Below, piece by piece: positions 35,506 to 44,247 of a DNA stretch of 64,000 bases (positions within the stretch are counted from its first letter, which is position 1; each line of letters starts with the position of its first letter). A model generated the notes under the pieces. It saw only the letters and a program-made list of their open reading frames with translations, had not been told where the DNA came from and did not search any database. The DNA is from Paenibacillus sp. BJ-4 (GTDB lineage Bacteria; Bacillota; Bacilli; Paenibacillales; Paenibacillaceae), in the NCBI RefSeq assembly GCF_020404765.1, contig NZ_JAIVEM010000140.1:248001-312000 (forward strand). The letters run 5' to 3'. A program made the translations under genes and the position numbers.

Positions 35506-37265
35506 AGCTGCTGCATACAACACTTGATCATGTCCGGCTGCGGGATAAAATGCTGCTGCTCTATTTCCTGTGTGTGTTTACGCCCGTAGTGTTGACCAAT
35601 CTGATTTTTTACCACGTCACCTCGCAAAATGTGAAGGAACAGCGTATGCAGGATATTTCCCGTGCGCTGGAGCAGATTAAAATTGAATTTTACCGTGAGT
35701 TTGAGGATGCGGTGGAAATCTCGTCTATCTTTTATACCGATCATCAGCTCAATGAGCTGTTGGAGCAAACATATCCACATCCCGCTGATTATATTGCCGC
35801 CTATGATTCTTATTTACGTCGTATGTTGAACAATACTTACAGTCCTGTATACCATGCTGTGGGTGGAATTACGATCTACACAGATAATCCGACGCTGCTG
35901 AATTCCGGGGGAATCAGCTTTATAGATGAGCGGGTCAAAAGCTTGTCCTGGTATGGCAAAATCCCGCCCGGACGGCAGTCCAAGCCTATATTTGTACGTA
36001 CCGACGACGATACGGGCGAACAGCTTCATCCCTTTAGCCTGATTCGGCGGATGAACTATTTTTATTCCCAAAATGGCCGCGAGAAAATACTGAAAATAGA
36101 GCTGCGAATGTCGTCCATTCAAGAGATTTTCCATAATCTGAATTTGCAGGGCAGTCTCTTTCTGCTCAACGAACGGGGGGAAATCGAATATACGACCGAT
36201 CCCAAGATTGATATAAATCATAGGATCGTGGCTTATAGCGCCCTCCAGCTGCCCGGGGACACCATCGAGTTCAAGACAAATTATGTGCTGACGAGTAATC
36301 TCAATGGCTGGAGCATTGTGGCCGCGGTGTCGGGAGATGAAGTGCTGTACGAAATGCAGGAATCCCGCAATTTTGTGCTGCTGTTAACCTGTATGAATAT
36401 GCTGCTGCCTACTTTGATCATTATCTGGATTACACGTTCGCTGAATGTGCGGATTCATCGTATTCTGAGGTATATGAAAAAGGTGAAAAATCAGCATTTT
36501 GAGCTGATTCCCGGTACAGAATCGCGAGATGAAATCGGGCAGCTAACAGGTGAATTTAATCGGATGACGCTCAAAATCAAGCGACTGATTAACGATGTCT
36601 ATGTAGCAGATATTCAGCGAAAAAATTTGGAGATTCAGCGCAGACATGCCCAGCTTAATGCACTTCACAGCCAGATCAACCCGCATTTTCTGTTCAATGC
36701 ATTGGAGACGATTCGTATGCGAAGTCTGATGAAGCATGAGGACGAGACAGCCCGCATTATTCATAACATGGCACGGATTTTCCGCAATTCGCTGGTGTGG
36801 AACAAGGATAGGGTCACATTGCGGGAGGAACTGGAGCTGATCCGTTGTTTTCTGGAAATTCAGCAATACCGCTTTGGTGAGCGAATACGGTACGAAGTGC
36901 AGGCGCAGCCCGAAGACCTGGACTATCTGCTTCCCAAAATGGTTGTGCTGACGCTGGTTGAAAATGCAAGCATTCACGGCATTGAACCGCTGAAGCATGG
37001 AGGTCGCATTGAGATTCATTTTGAGCATCGAGAGGGGCGGCTGATGTTAACGGTACGGGATAATGGAGTTGGCATGTCTCTGGAACAGGTACAACGGCTG
37101 TACAGTTACATGCAAAAGCAGGAGGAAATGGGCGAGCGTATCGGTTTGCAGAATGTCATCTATCGTCTGAAGCTTTACTACGGAAGCCGCTTTGAGCTTG
37201 CTATTCGCAGCGCCCCCGGCGAGGGAACGGAGATTAAAATGATGATTCCGGCGGATTTGGAGTGA
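35502..37265 (+). CDS. YesM-type sensor histidine kinase
   Basis: 587 aa. Membrane helices near residues 17-37 and 286-308 bracket a large extracytoplasmic domain; HAMP follows; the phospho-acceptor His395 sits in INPHFLFNALE; the ATPase domain has VENASIHGIEPL and DNGVGMS. Translationally coupled to the response regulator. Placed upstream of an aldouronate-type binding protein, permeases and xylanase, so the likely signal is an extracellular xylan product (inference). The gene order here is regulator first, kinase second, opposite to the pair at 521-3992. Confidence 0.93.
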   Translation: MKLLHTTLDHVRLRDKMLLLYFLCVFTPVVLTNLIFYHVTSQNVKEQRMQDISRALEQIKIEFYREFEDAVEISSIFYTDHQLNELLEQTYPHPADYIAAYDSYLRRMLNNTYSPVYHAVGGITIYTDNPTLLNSGGISFIDERVKSLSWYGKIPPGRQSKPIFVRTDDDTGEQLHPFSLIRRMNYFYSQNGREKILKIELRMSSIQEIFHNLNLQGSLFLLNERGEIEYTTDPKIDINHRIVAYSALQLPGDTIEFKTNYVLTSNLNGWSIVAAVSGDEVLYEMQESRNFVLLLTCMNMLLPTLIIIWITRSLNVRIHRILRYMKKVKNQHFELIPGTESRDEIGQLTGEFNRMTLKIKRLINDVYVADIQRKNLEIQRRHAQLNALHSQINPHFLFNALETIRMRSLMKHEDETARIIHNMARIFRNSLVWNKDRVTLREELELIRCFLEIQQYRFGERIRYEVQAQPEDLDYLLPKMVVLTLVENASIHGIEPLKHGGRIEIHFEHREGRLMLTVRDNGVGMSLEQVQRLYSYMQKQEEMGERIGLQNVIYRLKLYYGSRFELAIRSAPGEGTEIKMMIPADLE

Positions 37266-37304
37266 ACGCGCCTTAATTATTCCATTTATAGGATAACCAT
37301 ATGG

Positions 37305-37310
37305 TATAAT
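37305..37310 (+). promoter_or_regulatory. Extended -10 promoter of the type I toxin
   Basis: TGGTATAAT provides a TG-extended perfect -10 at 37305-37310 with no good -35. Transcription from about 37317 gives a leader of ~59 nt that ends in a hairpin hiding the ribosome site (CTCCT 37353-37357 with AGGAG 37362-37366, loop GCCA). Confidence 0.6.
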
Positions 37311-37375
37311 TCCCATAATTACAGAATGACTTAGATGGCGCGGTCGGCTAGTCTCCTGCCAAGGAGGTGATGCCT

Positions 37376-37495
37376 ATGGAGGTTAAAGAGGCTCTGACAC
37401 TAATGATATTCGGTACGCTAATTATTGCGTTGAACCAAAGCAAAAAGAATAGACCGCTCCCCGGACAAAGGTTAGCGGTCTATTTTTGCACCTAG
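37376..37495 (+). CDS. Holin-like type I toxin peptide
   Basis: 39 aa: begins MEVKEALTLMIFGTLIIAL, one hydrophobic helix, then the polar tail NQSKKNRPLPG. Start MEVK-ALTLMI and tail KKNRP match the small 'putative holin-like toxin' family (TxpA/BsrG type) of Firmicutes, although the helix is shorter than usual. A near-perfect Shine-Dalgarno AAGGAGGTGA precedes the ATG and is locked in a 5-7 bp hairpin, as in other type I toxins. The 3' part of the gene forms the terminator stem of an antisense RNA read from the other strand. It would insert in the membrane and arrest or kill the cell when unpaired. Located between the YesM gene and the transporter. Confidence 0.7.
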   Translation: MEVKEALTLMIFGTLIIALNQSKKNRPLPGQRLAVYFCT

Positions 37496-37559
37496 TTCAA
37501 AGCAACGCCCTTATAAGCGGCTGTTACTAGAGAGTAGGGATGTTAGCGCATCTCTGCTC
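37440..37559 (-). ncRNA. Antisense antitoxin RNA of the holin-like toxin
   Basis: On the reverse strand a perfect -10 (TATAAT, 37566-37571) is followed by a ~120-nt segment that covers the toxin mRNA 3' end. It contains a 12-bp hairpin (37531-37560) and ends in AATAGACCGCT/AGCGGTCTATT (37448-37484) with a T run. The toxin mRNA ends in the first hairpin on the forward strand (T run 37561-37565). The whole element recurs at 9299-9425. The -35 is weak. Confidence 0.6.
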
Positions 37560-37565
37560 TTTTTT
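37531..37565 (+). terminator. Terminator of the toxin mRNA
   Basis: AGAGTAGGGATG-TTAGCG-CATCTCTGCTCT, 12 pairs with two G-T, followed by TTTTTT. Confidence 0.8.
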
Positions 37566-37697
37566 ATTATAATCTTCTTTGTTTTATTTTATCACAACGC
37601 GATTTTTACTGACAATGGAGTCAAGGCGTATTGCGGTAATGGACGTTCATGCTGGCACTCCTTTAGTTTCCTAAGTAACACCTTTAGATTGTCAGTT

Positions 37698-37738
37698 GAT
37701 CGAAATTCATGGCATTTTATAAAATGAAAGTGCTTACA
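37698..37738 (+). promoter_or_regulatory. Promoter and cre-like site of the aldouronate transporter operon
   Basis: TTGATC and TATAAA (37718-37723) with a 16-bp gap form a likely promoter. Directly after it TGAAAGTGCTTACA (37725-37738) differs by one base from the CcpA consensus, a roadblock position for catabolite repression. Confidence 0.5.
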
Positions 37739-37789
37739 ATTTGATATCCACATATAACCGACAAAGAGGCCGAAAGGGGATTGTCTGGT

Positions 37790-39457
37790 ATGACAAGCAA
37801 AAGATTCGGAATAATGAGTCTGGTATTTATCATGATGGTATCTATGATCACTGCCTGCTCAGGAAGTGCGGGCAAGGAGACTGCGTCGGGAGATAGCAAG
37901 GAGAAGGTCACATTCACGTATTTTAATGCCACGGCGGGAAGGGACATTAATACCAATGAAACGCGGATCGGCAAAATTCTGGAGGATCAGACAGGCGTGA
38001 ACTGGAAGCTGGAGCATCTGGTAGGGGATTCGAATACGAAGATCGGCACGTTTATTGCAAGCAACGATTACCCGGACGTGATTGTACCGGACGGCACGAT
38101 TGATAAACTGCTGGATGCCGGGGCTTTTATTCCCCTGAATGATTTGATCGACAAATATGGGCCAAATATCAAGCGTGTATACGGACCGTACTACAACCTG
38201 ATGAAAGCGGAGGATGGGAATATCTATTTCCTGCCGTTCAGTGCGGTGGTCGGCGATTATTTGCCTGCTCCTAACATAGAGCAGGGAGCTTTTTGGATAC
38301 AGCGCAGAGTGTTGAAGGAGGCGGGATATCCAAAAATAAAAACGTTAGATGAGTACTTGGCTCTGATTCGGAACTATGCGAAAAAGCATGCAGACGAGGG
38401 TTTAACCGGGTACTTGGCGTTAACCACGCAGGATAGGTTTTATGCGCTTACGAATGCGCCGATGCACCTGGCAGGCTATCCGAACGATGGCGGCACGATT
38501 ATTGATATGAAATCACACCAGGCGACGGATTATGGAGATAAGGAAATCACAAAGCGGTATCTCCAGGAACTGAATCAGCTGAACGCAGAGGGCCTGTTTG
38601 ACAAAGCCTCCTTTGTGGACAATTACGATCAATATTTGGCGAAGCTGACCTCGGGCAAGGTGCTGGGCTTTTTCGATTACCGCTGGCAGGCAGGGCAGGC
38701 TCTAAATAACCTGCAGGAGGCTTCCAAGCAATCGGGTGATGATGATCTGGAATATATAGGGCTGCCTGTTGTATACGACCGGAATATAAAGGATCAGTAT
38801 CTTGATCCGTCGTCATTTGTTAATAACCGAGGCATTGGAATTACGGTCAGTGCCAAGGACCCGATACGTATCGTCAAATTTTTCAACAATCTGCTGACCG
38901 ACGAAAACCAGGTGTTATCCAACTGGGGGATCAAAGGTGAAACCTATGATGTAGATAAAAATGGGCGTTTTTATCGGACCAAGGAGCAAATTAAGAAGAC
39001 GGGTGAGGATGCATTCCGTGACTCATTTGGGTTCAAATATTTTGAATACAGCTGGCCGCGATACGGTAACGGTTCTTCCTTGCCCGATGGCAACTCGGTT
39101 AGCCCCGGACGGCAGCCTGAGGTTGCGCGTATGTCGTATACCGAAGGTGATAAAAAGCTGCTAAAAGCGCACGGTGTAGAGTCCTTCTCGCAGATGTTTT
39201 CCGCACCTGACGAGCGTCCATGGTTCCCGGCCTGGAGCATTCAGATTGCCCAGGGCTCACCTGCGCAGATCTTCCAGCAAAAGAAAGGAGACCTGCAGCG
39301 CAAATATTTCCCGCGCTTGGTGCTGTCTGCACCGGAACAGTTTGATGCAATTTGGAATGAATACACCACCGAGTTTAACAAGCTGGATGTGAAGGCCTTT
39401 GAGGAGCTGATCACGAAGGAGGTTGCCAAAAAAATCAAGACGGTCGGGAAAAAATAA
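37790..39457 (+). CDS. Aldouronate-type ABC transporter binding lipoprotein (LplA/YtcQ family)
   Basis: 555 aa extracellular lipoprotein. The signal ends in MITAC (Cys23), followed by a Gly/Ser/Lys-rich tether. The mature part has the size and motifs of LplA-type binding proteins (SNDYPDVIVPDGTIDKLLDAG; NVEDGNIYFLP-like KAEDGNIYFLPF; and a C-terminal TTEFNKLDVKAFEELITKE-like end). GAAAGGGGA is 9 bp before the ATG. The operon continues with a permease and, after a long gap, a second permease, xylanase and xylosidase, matching the aldouronate uptake loci known in Paenibacillus. Confidence 0.9.
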   Translation: MTSKRFGIMSLVFIMMVSMITACSGSAGKETASGDSKEKVTFTYFNATAGRDINTNETRIGKILEDQTGVNWKLEHLVGDSNTKIGTFIASNDYPDVIVPDGTIDKLLDAGAFIPLNDLIDKYGPNIKRVYGPYYNLMKAEDGNIYFLPFSAVVGDYLPAPNIEQGAFWIQRRVLKEAGYPKIKTLDEYLALIRNYAKKHADEGLTGYLALTTQDRFYALTNAPMHLAGYPNDGGTIIDMKSHQATDYGDKEITKRYLQELNQLNAEGLFDKASFVDNYDQYLAKLTSGKVLGFFDYRWQAGQALNNLQEASKQSGDDDLEYIGLPVVYDRNIKDQYLDPSSFVNNRGIGITVSAKDPIRIVKFFNNLLTDENQVLSNWGIKGETYDVDKNGRFYRTKEQIKKTGEDAFRDSFGFKYFEYSWPRYGNGSSLPDGNSVSPGRQPEVARMSYTEGDKKLLKAHGVESFSQMFSAPDERPWFPAWSIQIAQGSPAQIFQQKKGDLQRKYFPRLVLSAPEQFDAIWNEYTTEFNKLDVKAFEELITKEVAKKIKTVGKK

Positions 39458-39471
39458 AGGAGGAAGCAGCT

Positions 39472-40452
39472 ATGGGCTACACGTCACCGCCACCTGTTAC
39501 GACCTCTTCGGGCTATTTGCCGTCCTCACGGCGAACCGGCTTTAGGGGATTTATACACAAGCTGAACCAGCAGCGTGCACTGGTATGGATGTCCGTCCCT
39601 TTTTTAATCTGGCTGTTCATTTTCAAATATTTGCCCCTCTGGGGCTGGACGATTGCTTTTCAGGATTTTAAGCCTGCCCGTAAGCTGCTCGATCAGCAAT
39701 GGGTCGGGGTGAAGCATTTCCGTTTTTTGTTTCAGGATGAACACTTCCTGCGGGTGATGCGCAATACGCTGGCGATGAGCTTCATTAACCTGGTGCTGGG
39801 CTTTGTAACCGCTATAGCATTGGCGATTTTGCTGAATGAGCTTCGTCAGATCGTATTCAAGCGAGTGGTGCAGACGATCAGCTACTTGCCGCATTTTATT
39901 TCGTGGGTAGTCGCGGCCAGCATTATCAGTACGGCGCTATCAGCGGACGGCGGCATTGTCAATGAGGTGCTGATGTGGCTGGGACTGATCAAGGAGCCTA
40001 TTCTATGGCTGGGCGAGGGAAGCTATTTTTGGGGCATTCTCGGCGCATCGGAGGTATGGAAAAATGTCGGCTGGAACACCATCATTTATTTGGCCGCGAT
40101 GACCATGATCGATCCCTCGCAGTATGAGGCGGCTGAGATCGACGGAGCGGGGCGCTTTCAGCGGATTTGGCATGTGACATTACCAGGATTAAAGCCTGTA
40201 TTCATCATCCTGCTCATTATGAATATCGGCAATCTGCTGGAGTCGGGCTTTGAGCCGCAATATTTATTGGGTAACGGTATGAATGTGGATTATTCGGAAA
40301 ATCTGGACATTTTCGTGCTGAAGTATGGTATCCAGATGGGCAATTTCTCGCTTTCGATTGCTGCCGGAATGTTTAAAACAGTAGTCAGCTTTATTTTACT
40401 GTTTAGCGCCAATCATATTGCGAAGCGGTTAGGGGAGGAGAGATTGTTCTAA
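39472..40452 (+). CDS. ABC transporter permease, LplB type
   Basis: 326 aa with six membrane helices and the inner-membrane permease loop EAAEIDGAGRFQRIWHVTLP, the contact site for the ATPase. Features WMSVPFLIWLFIFKYLPLWG and GFEPQYLLGNGM are typical of LplB/YteP permeases of complex sugar transporters. AAGGAGGAAG precedes the ATG, 14 bp after the binding-protein stop. It needs the second permease at 41025 and a shared ATPase to work. Confidence 0.92.
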   Translation: MGYTSPPPVTTSSGYLPSSRRTGFRGFIHKLNQQRALVWMSVPFLIWLFIFKYLPLWGWTIAFQDFKPARKLLDQQWVGVKHFRFLFQDEHFLRVMRNTLAMSFINLVLGFVTAIALAILLNELRQIVFKRVVQTISYLPHFISWVVAASIISTALSADGGIVNEVLMWLGLIKEPILWLGEGSYFWGILGASEVWKNVGWNTIIYLAAMTMIDPSQYEAAEIDGAGRFQRIWHVTLPGLKPVFIILLIMNIGNLLESGFEPQYLLGNGMNVDYSENLDIFVLKYGIQMGNFSLSIAAGMFKTVVSFILLFSANHIAKRLGEERLF

Positions 40453-41024
40453 AAAAAGGGTGAGTTATGGGGGGAGGGTGTATCGTCGCTTCGCGTGTAG
40501 AATGTTCTTCCGATCGCTGTTATCCCCGGGTTCCTTTTTATCAAAACATTAGAGGTTGGAATCCGGGGATAAAGGCGACCGCTACCGCTTCTTCAGAACA
40601 ATTCTGTCCGCTCCGCTGCTCCCCGCCGTAAAGTCACTTTTTTATAGAGTTGAGGGTGGGGCAGGGAAAGGCCCGAAGGAAGGCGCGTGCTCGCGCTTCT
40701 TGGGTAACTGCGTCATGATGGCTGGCTCAGCTTCGCTATCGCCATGGTGGCGATAGCAGAAGGTTTGTGCTCATGCATACTATAGGTGCAGGTCAGTGGA
40801 TATTTAACAGGCCGCTTCGCGGACCTTATCAAGAGCTTACCAAGACCTTATGAACGAGCCAGTTCATAGCTTCCAAATAGCGATAATAATTGACTGGATT
40901 AACATTGGTTCATATAACAATACAAATATAATACTACGAAATATAAGACCCATATCTTCACCAGCAATCGTCCTGATCATCGAATTAGAGTGATTAAGCT
41001 AATTTAAAGAAAGGAGCGGGAGTC
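40453..41024. repeat. Palindrome-rich insertion splitting the transporter operon
   Basis: 572 bp between two permease genes that normally sit side by side. No supported reading frame. It contains a long imperfect palindrome of about 107 bp: AGAATGTTCT (40499-40508) with AGAACAATTCT (40595-40605), and TATCCCCGGGTTCC (40521-40534) with GGAATCCGGGGATA (40558-40571); a 9-bp stem GCTATCGCC/GGCGATAGC (40735-40757); GCGCGTGCTCGCGC; and a GGCCGC-TTCG-CGGACC tetraloop hairpin. This looks like a mobile or repetitive intergenic element of the REP/MITE sort. Transcription into the second permease would need read-through or a promoter in the AT-rich last ~120 bp (40880-41000). Confidence 0.55.
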
Positions 41025-41948
41025 ATGGGCAAAGGGAAGACCTTGCATGGGCGATTTCGGGCGCCCTCGGATCGGATTTTTGATGCGTGCAATTTGGTAT
41101 TTATGCTGTGCCTGATGGTGGTGACGCTGTATCCGTTTTTGAATACATTGGCGGTTTCATTAAATGAAGCAAATGATTCGATTCGGGGTGGAATTTATTT
41201 GTGGCCGCGTGAATTTACGTGGAGTAATTATGAATTTGTATTCAAGGAAGCGACGATTTTCCATGCTACGTTGATTTCTGTACTGCGTACGGTTGCGGGT
41301 ACAGTAACCTCGGTGTTTTGCTGCGCGATGGTGGCGTATACGATCAGCCGACCGGAGTATGTGCTGCGCAAATTTGTCTCGATCGCTTTTATATTAACGA
41401 TGTATTTTAACGGTGGCTTGATTCCGAACTTTCTCCTGATTCGAGAGCTGGGGATGCTTGGAACCTTCTGGGTGTATGTCGTGCCTGGGCTGATCGGGGT
41501 GTTTAATGTCATCGTGATTCGTTCCTTTATTGAAGGGTTGCCAGAAGGGATTTTGGAGTCGGCGCGTATTGACGGGGCAGGGGAGTTTGCTACTTTTATG
41601 CGCATTGTTTTGCCGCTTTGTGTTCCGGTGCTGGCGACGGTGTCGCTGTTCACGGCGGTCTCGCAATGGAATTCCTGGTTCGATGTGTTTTTGTACAATT
41701 CGTCGTATGAGCAATGGAGTACCCTCCAGTATGAGCTGATGAAAATCCTGCAAAATTCCAATACGTCCGTTAACGCTCAGGATTATGCCAGCCAGTTCGC
41801 GAGCTCGGAAAATCTGGCGAAGGCGGTTACTCCAACCTCCATTCGTGCCACGATGACGATTGTCGCTTCGGTGCCTATTATTTTGGTCTATCCATTTTTG
41901 CAGAAGTATTTTGTCAAGGGAATGACCTTGGGAGGTGTCAAAGGATAG
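41025..41948 (+). CDS. ABC transporter permease, YtcP type
   Basis: 307 aa with six membrane helices; the ATPase contact loop reads ESARIDGAGEFATFMRIVLP, and the C-terminus PFLQKYFVKGMTLGGVKG is the standard end of this permease class. GAAAGGAGCGGGAG precedes the ATG. It partners the permease at 39472. It is followed by the xylanase gene after 103 bp. Confidence 0.93.
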   Translation: MGKGKTLHGRFRAPSDRIFDACNLVFMLCLMVVTLYPFLNTLAVSLNEANDSIRGGIYLWPREFTWSNYEFVFKEATIFHATLISVLRTVAGTVTSVFCCAMVAYTISRPEYVLRKFVSIAFILTMYFNGGLIPNFLLIRELGMLGTFWVYVVPGLIGVFNVIVIRSFIEGLPEGILESARIDGAGEFATFMRIVLPLCVPVLATVSLFTAVSQWNSWFDVFLYNSSYEQWSTLQYELMKILQNSNTSVNAQDYASQFASSENLAKAVTPTSIRATMTIVASVPIILVYPFLQKYFVKGMTLGGVKG

Positions 41949-42051
41949 TAAGATTCTCCATTCATCCAGAGAGCCATTTTCAATCCGCAAGTAACAGAAA
42001 TCCAAAGGTGCCGAATACGAATTTTAAAATTTGAGTACGGGAGGGATTGTT

Positions 42052-44199
42052 TTGCGGTCATATTTGCGGTCATATAGGTTAAAAGCTTTTTGTCTGCTGC
42101 TGGCTGGAGCACTGTTATTGCCTGTCGGATGGTGGGGGGCGCCCGCAGCGAGGGCGGCTCCGGCAGTGGAACATTCCCCGTCTGTTTCAGATACGATACT
42201 GGCGGCGGGGAGCGTGAATAAGATGATCGGAACGTATGGATTTGAGCAAGGAAACGTTCAGGGCTGGAAGCCACGAGGGACGTATACCCAAATTGCTTCC
42301 GTCACGGAGGCCGCATACGGCGGTGCGCACAGTCTTAAGGCAACTGCCCGCACCGCTGCCTGGAATGGAGCGGAGTTGGATGTGAAGCCGCTTTTGCAGC
42401 CCAATGTGGAATATGAAATTAGCGGTTATGTGAAGCTGGACGGCAATGCGGCGGTTCCGAGCGTGATTAAGTTTACGATGGAGCAGCAGCCGACAGGCGG
42501 GGCTACAGCATGGAAGACAGTAGCGCAGAAGCAGACAGCAGATACATCGTGGGTCAAACTTCAAGGGGAATATACTTTTACCGGGGAGGTGGATGTATTG
42601 AAGCTGTATGTGGAGAACTCGAATCCCGCACAGGCCTACTACATGGATGAGGTGGAAATCAGACAGGTGTCGGAGACACCAACGAATCCCCCAACGGAAC
42701 CGACAATTGTATCCGGGTTTGAGGAGGGTACGTCTCAAGGCTGGGTATCCCGTATGGGGACCGAGACGGTGCGGGCTTCGAATGCCGATGCACGAACCGG
42801 CTCGTACAGCCTGCTGACAACAGGCAGACAGAAGACATATGCCGGGCCAAAGCTGGATGTGACAGCCACGGTGCAAAAGGGGAGCCGCTATACGGTCAGT
42901 GCCTGGGTGAAGCTGGCGCCTGGCGAACAGCCTAGCAAGGTGAGGCTCAGCGTACAGCGCGATCATCAAGGTGAAAGTGCGTATGAAACTGTAGTAGGCG
43001 ACACGGCGATCACGACAGGAGGATGGACGCATTTGTCCGGAACGTATACTCTCTCGCGTGATGCGGATACCGTCTCTATGTATTTGGAAACATCCGAAGG
43101 AACAGCTTCCTTTTATATGGATGATTTTGAGCTGTCCGTTGTTCCCCCGCTGGCTATCGAAAAGGATATTCCCTCTTTGCATGGATTGTATCAGGGCCAG
43201 TTCAGCATCGGTACGGCAATTGAGGCTTTCCAGACCGAAGGAGCTTACGGTGAGCTGGTGCAAAAGCATTTTAACAGCGTCGTGGCAGGGAATGCGATGA
43301 AGCCGATTTCTTTGCAGCCGTCCGAGGGACAGTTCCATTGGGAAGAAGCGGACCAGATTGTGCAATATGCCAGACAGCATGGAATAGCGATCCGCTTTCA
43401 TACCTTGGTGTGGCATAACCAGACCGGGGATTGGATGTTTATGGATAAGAATGGACAACCGATGACACCGACTGCTGAGAATAAAAAGCTTTTGTTGGAT
43501 CGGCTGGAGACGCATATTCGTGCTGTTGCAGACCGTTATAAAAATGTAATCACCGACTGGGATGTGGTGAATGAAGTCATTGATCCCGACCAGCCGGACG
43601 GTATGCGCCGCAGCAAGTGGTATCAGATTACCGGCACGGATTATATTGAAAAAGCGTTCCGTGTCACGAGGGAAGCGGCGGGGCCGAATGCCCGGCTGTT
43701 CATCAACGATTACAACACGCATGAACCGAAGAAACGGGATTTTCTGTACAATTTGGTGCGTGATTTGCTCGCTAAAGGCGTACCGATTGACGGCGTAGGT
43801 CACCAATCGCATATCCGCCTGGCGTTTCCTGCTATTAGCGAGATTGAGCAGTCCATTGAAAAGTTTGCTTCGCTCGGCCTGGATAATCAGATCACAGAGC
43901 TGGATATGGGCCTCTATTCCAATGATACAGATCGCTACGAAACGATACCTGAATCCATGCTGATCCAGCAGGCTCACCGCTATCGGGCGTTGTTCGATAT
44001 GTTTTCCAGACAGCAGGAGCATATCAGTAATGTGACGATTTGGGGTACGGATGACGGAAATACGTGGCTTAGTATGTTCCCGATTGTCCGGCTGGATAAG
44101 CCGCTGCTGTTCGATGAACGGTTAAAGGCCAAATATGCCTATTGGGCGCTGGTTGACCCGTCCAAAGTTCCGCCGTTGCCAGCAGGGAATAACGAATAA
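42052..44199 (+). CDS. Secreted endo-1,4-beta-xylanase, GH10, with two N-terminal carbohydrate-binding modules
   Basis: 715 aa. The signal peptide ends in APAARA. Two ~140-residue beta-sandwich modules follow (about residues 45-205 and 215-360), both with the pattern GFE-G--QGW, Y--S-WVKL and LY-E---A--Y-MD--E, i.e. CBM22/CBM4_9 type. The GH10 barrel (about 375-700) holds RFHTLVWHNQTGDWMF, the acid/base Glu in WDVVNEVIDP and the nucleophile Glu in QITELDMGLY. GGGAGGG is 6-7 bp before a TTG at 42052; the in-frame TTG at 42031 lies upstream of that site. It cuts xylan or glucuronoxylan outside the cell to feed the transporter. Confidence 0.95.
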   Translation: MRSYLRSYRLKAFCLLLAGALLLPVGWWGAPAARAAPAVEHSPSVSDTILAAGSVNKMIGTYGFEQGNVQGWKPRGTYTQIASVTEAAYGGAHSLKATARTAAWNGAELDVKPLLQPNVEYEISGYVKLDGNAAVPSVIKFTMEQQPTGGATAWKTVAQKQTADTSWVKLQGEYTFTGEVDVLKLYVENSNPAQAYYMDEVEIRQVSETPTNPPTEPTIVSGFEEGTSQGWVSRMGTETVRASNADARTGSYSLLTTGRQKTYAGPKLDVTATVQKGSRYTVSAWVKLAPGEQPSKVRLSVQRDHQGESAYETVVGDTAITTGGWTHLSGTYTLSRDADTVSMYLETSEGTASFYMDDFELSVVPPLAIEKDIPSLHGLYQGQFSIGTAIEAFQTEGAYGELVQKHFNSVVAGNAMKPISLQPSEGQFHWEEADQIVQYARQHGIAIRFHTLVWHNQTGDWMFMDKNGQPMTPTAENKKLLLDRLETHIRAVADRYKNVITDWDVVNEVIDPDQPDGMRRSKWYQITGTDYIEKAFRVTREAAGPNARLFINDYNTHEPKKRDFLYNLVRDLLAKGVPIDGVGHQSHIRLAFPAISEIEQSIEKFASLGLDNQITELDMGLYSNDTDRYETIPESMLIQQAHRYRALFDMFSRQQEHISNVTIWGTDDGNTWLSMFPIVRLDKPLLFDERLKAKYAYWALVDPSKVPPLPAGNNE

Positions 44200-44247
44200 A
44201 TGGCTTGAAACAGATTAATAGAGCTGTTCAAAGGGAGAGCTGGAGCT

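Noticed and set aside
37608..37696. Exact 9-bp inverted repeat ACTGACAAT / ATTGTCAGT, 71 bp apart, between the toxin unit and the transporter
   Set aside because: Could be the ends of a tiny insertion, but no target duplication or internal signal was found; too short to claim.
40556..40756. 66-codon frame in the palindrome-rich region
   Set aside because: Its sequence is dictated by the hairpins and it has no proper ribosome site.
42187..44022. Long reverse-strand open frame (611 codons) inside the xylanase gene
   Set aside because: It lies fully within a strongly supported GH10 gene, has no ribosome site and no recognisable domain; long antisense frames are common opposite GC-rich genes.
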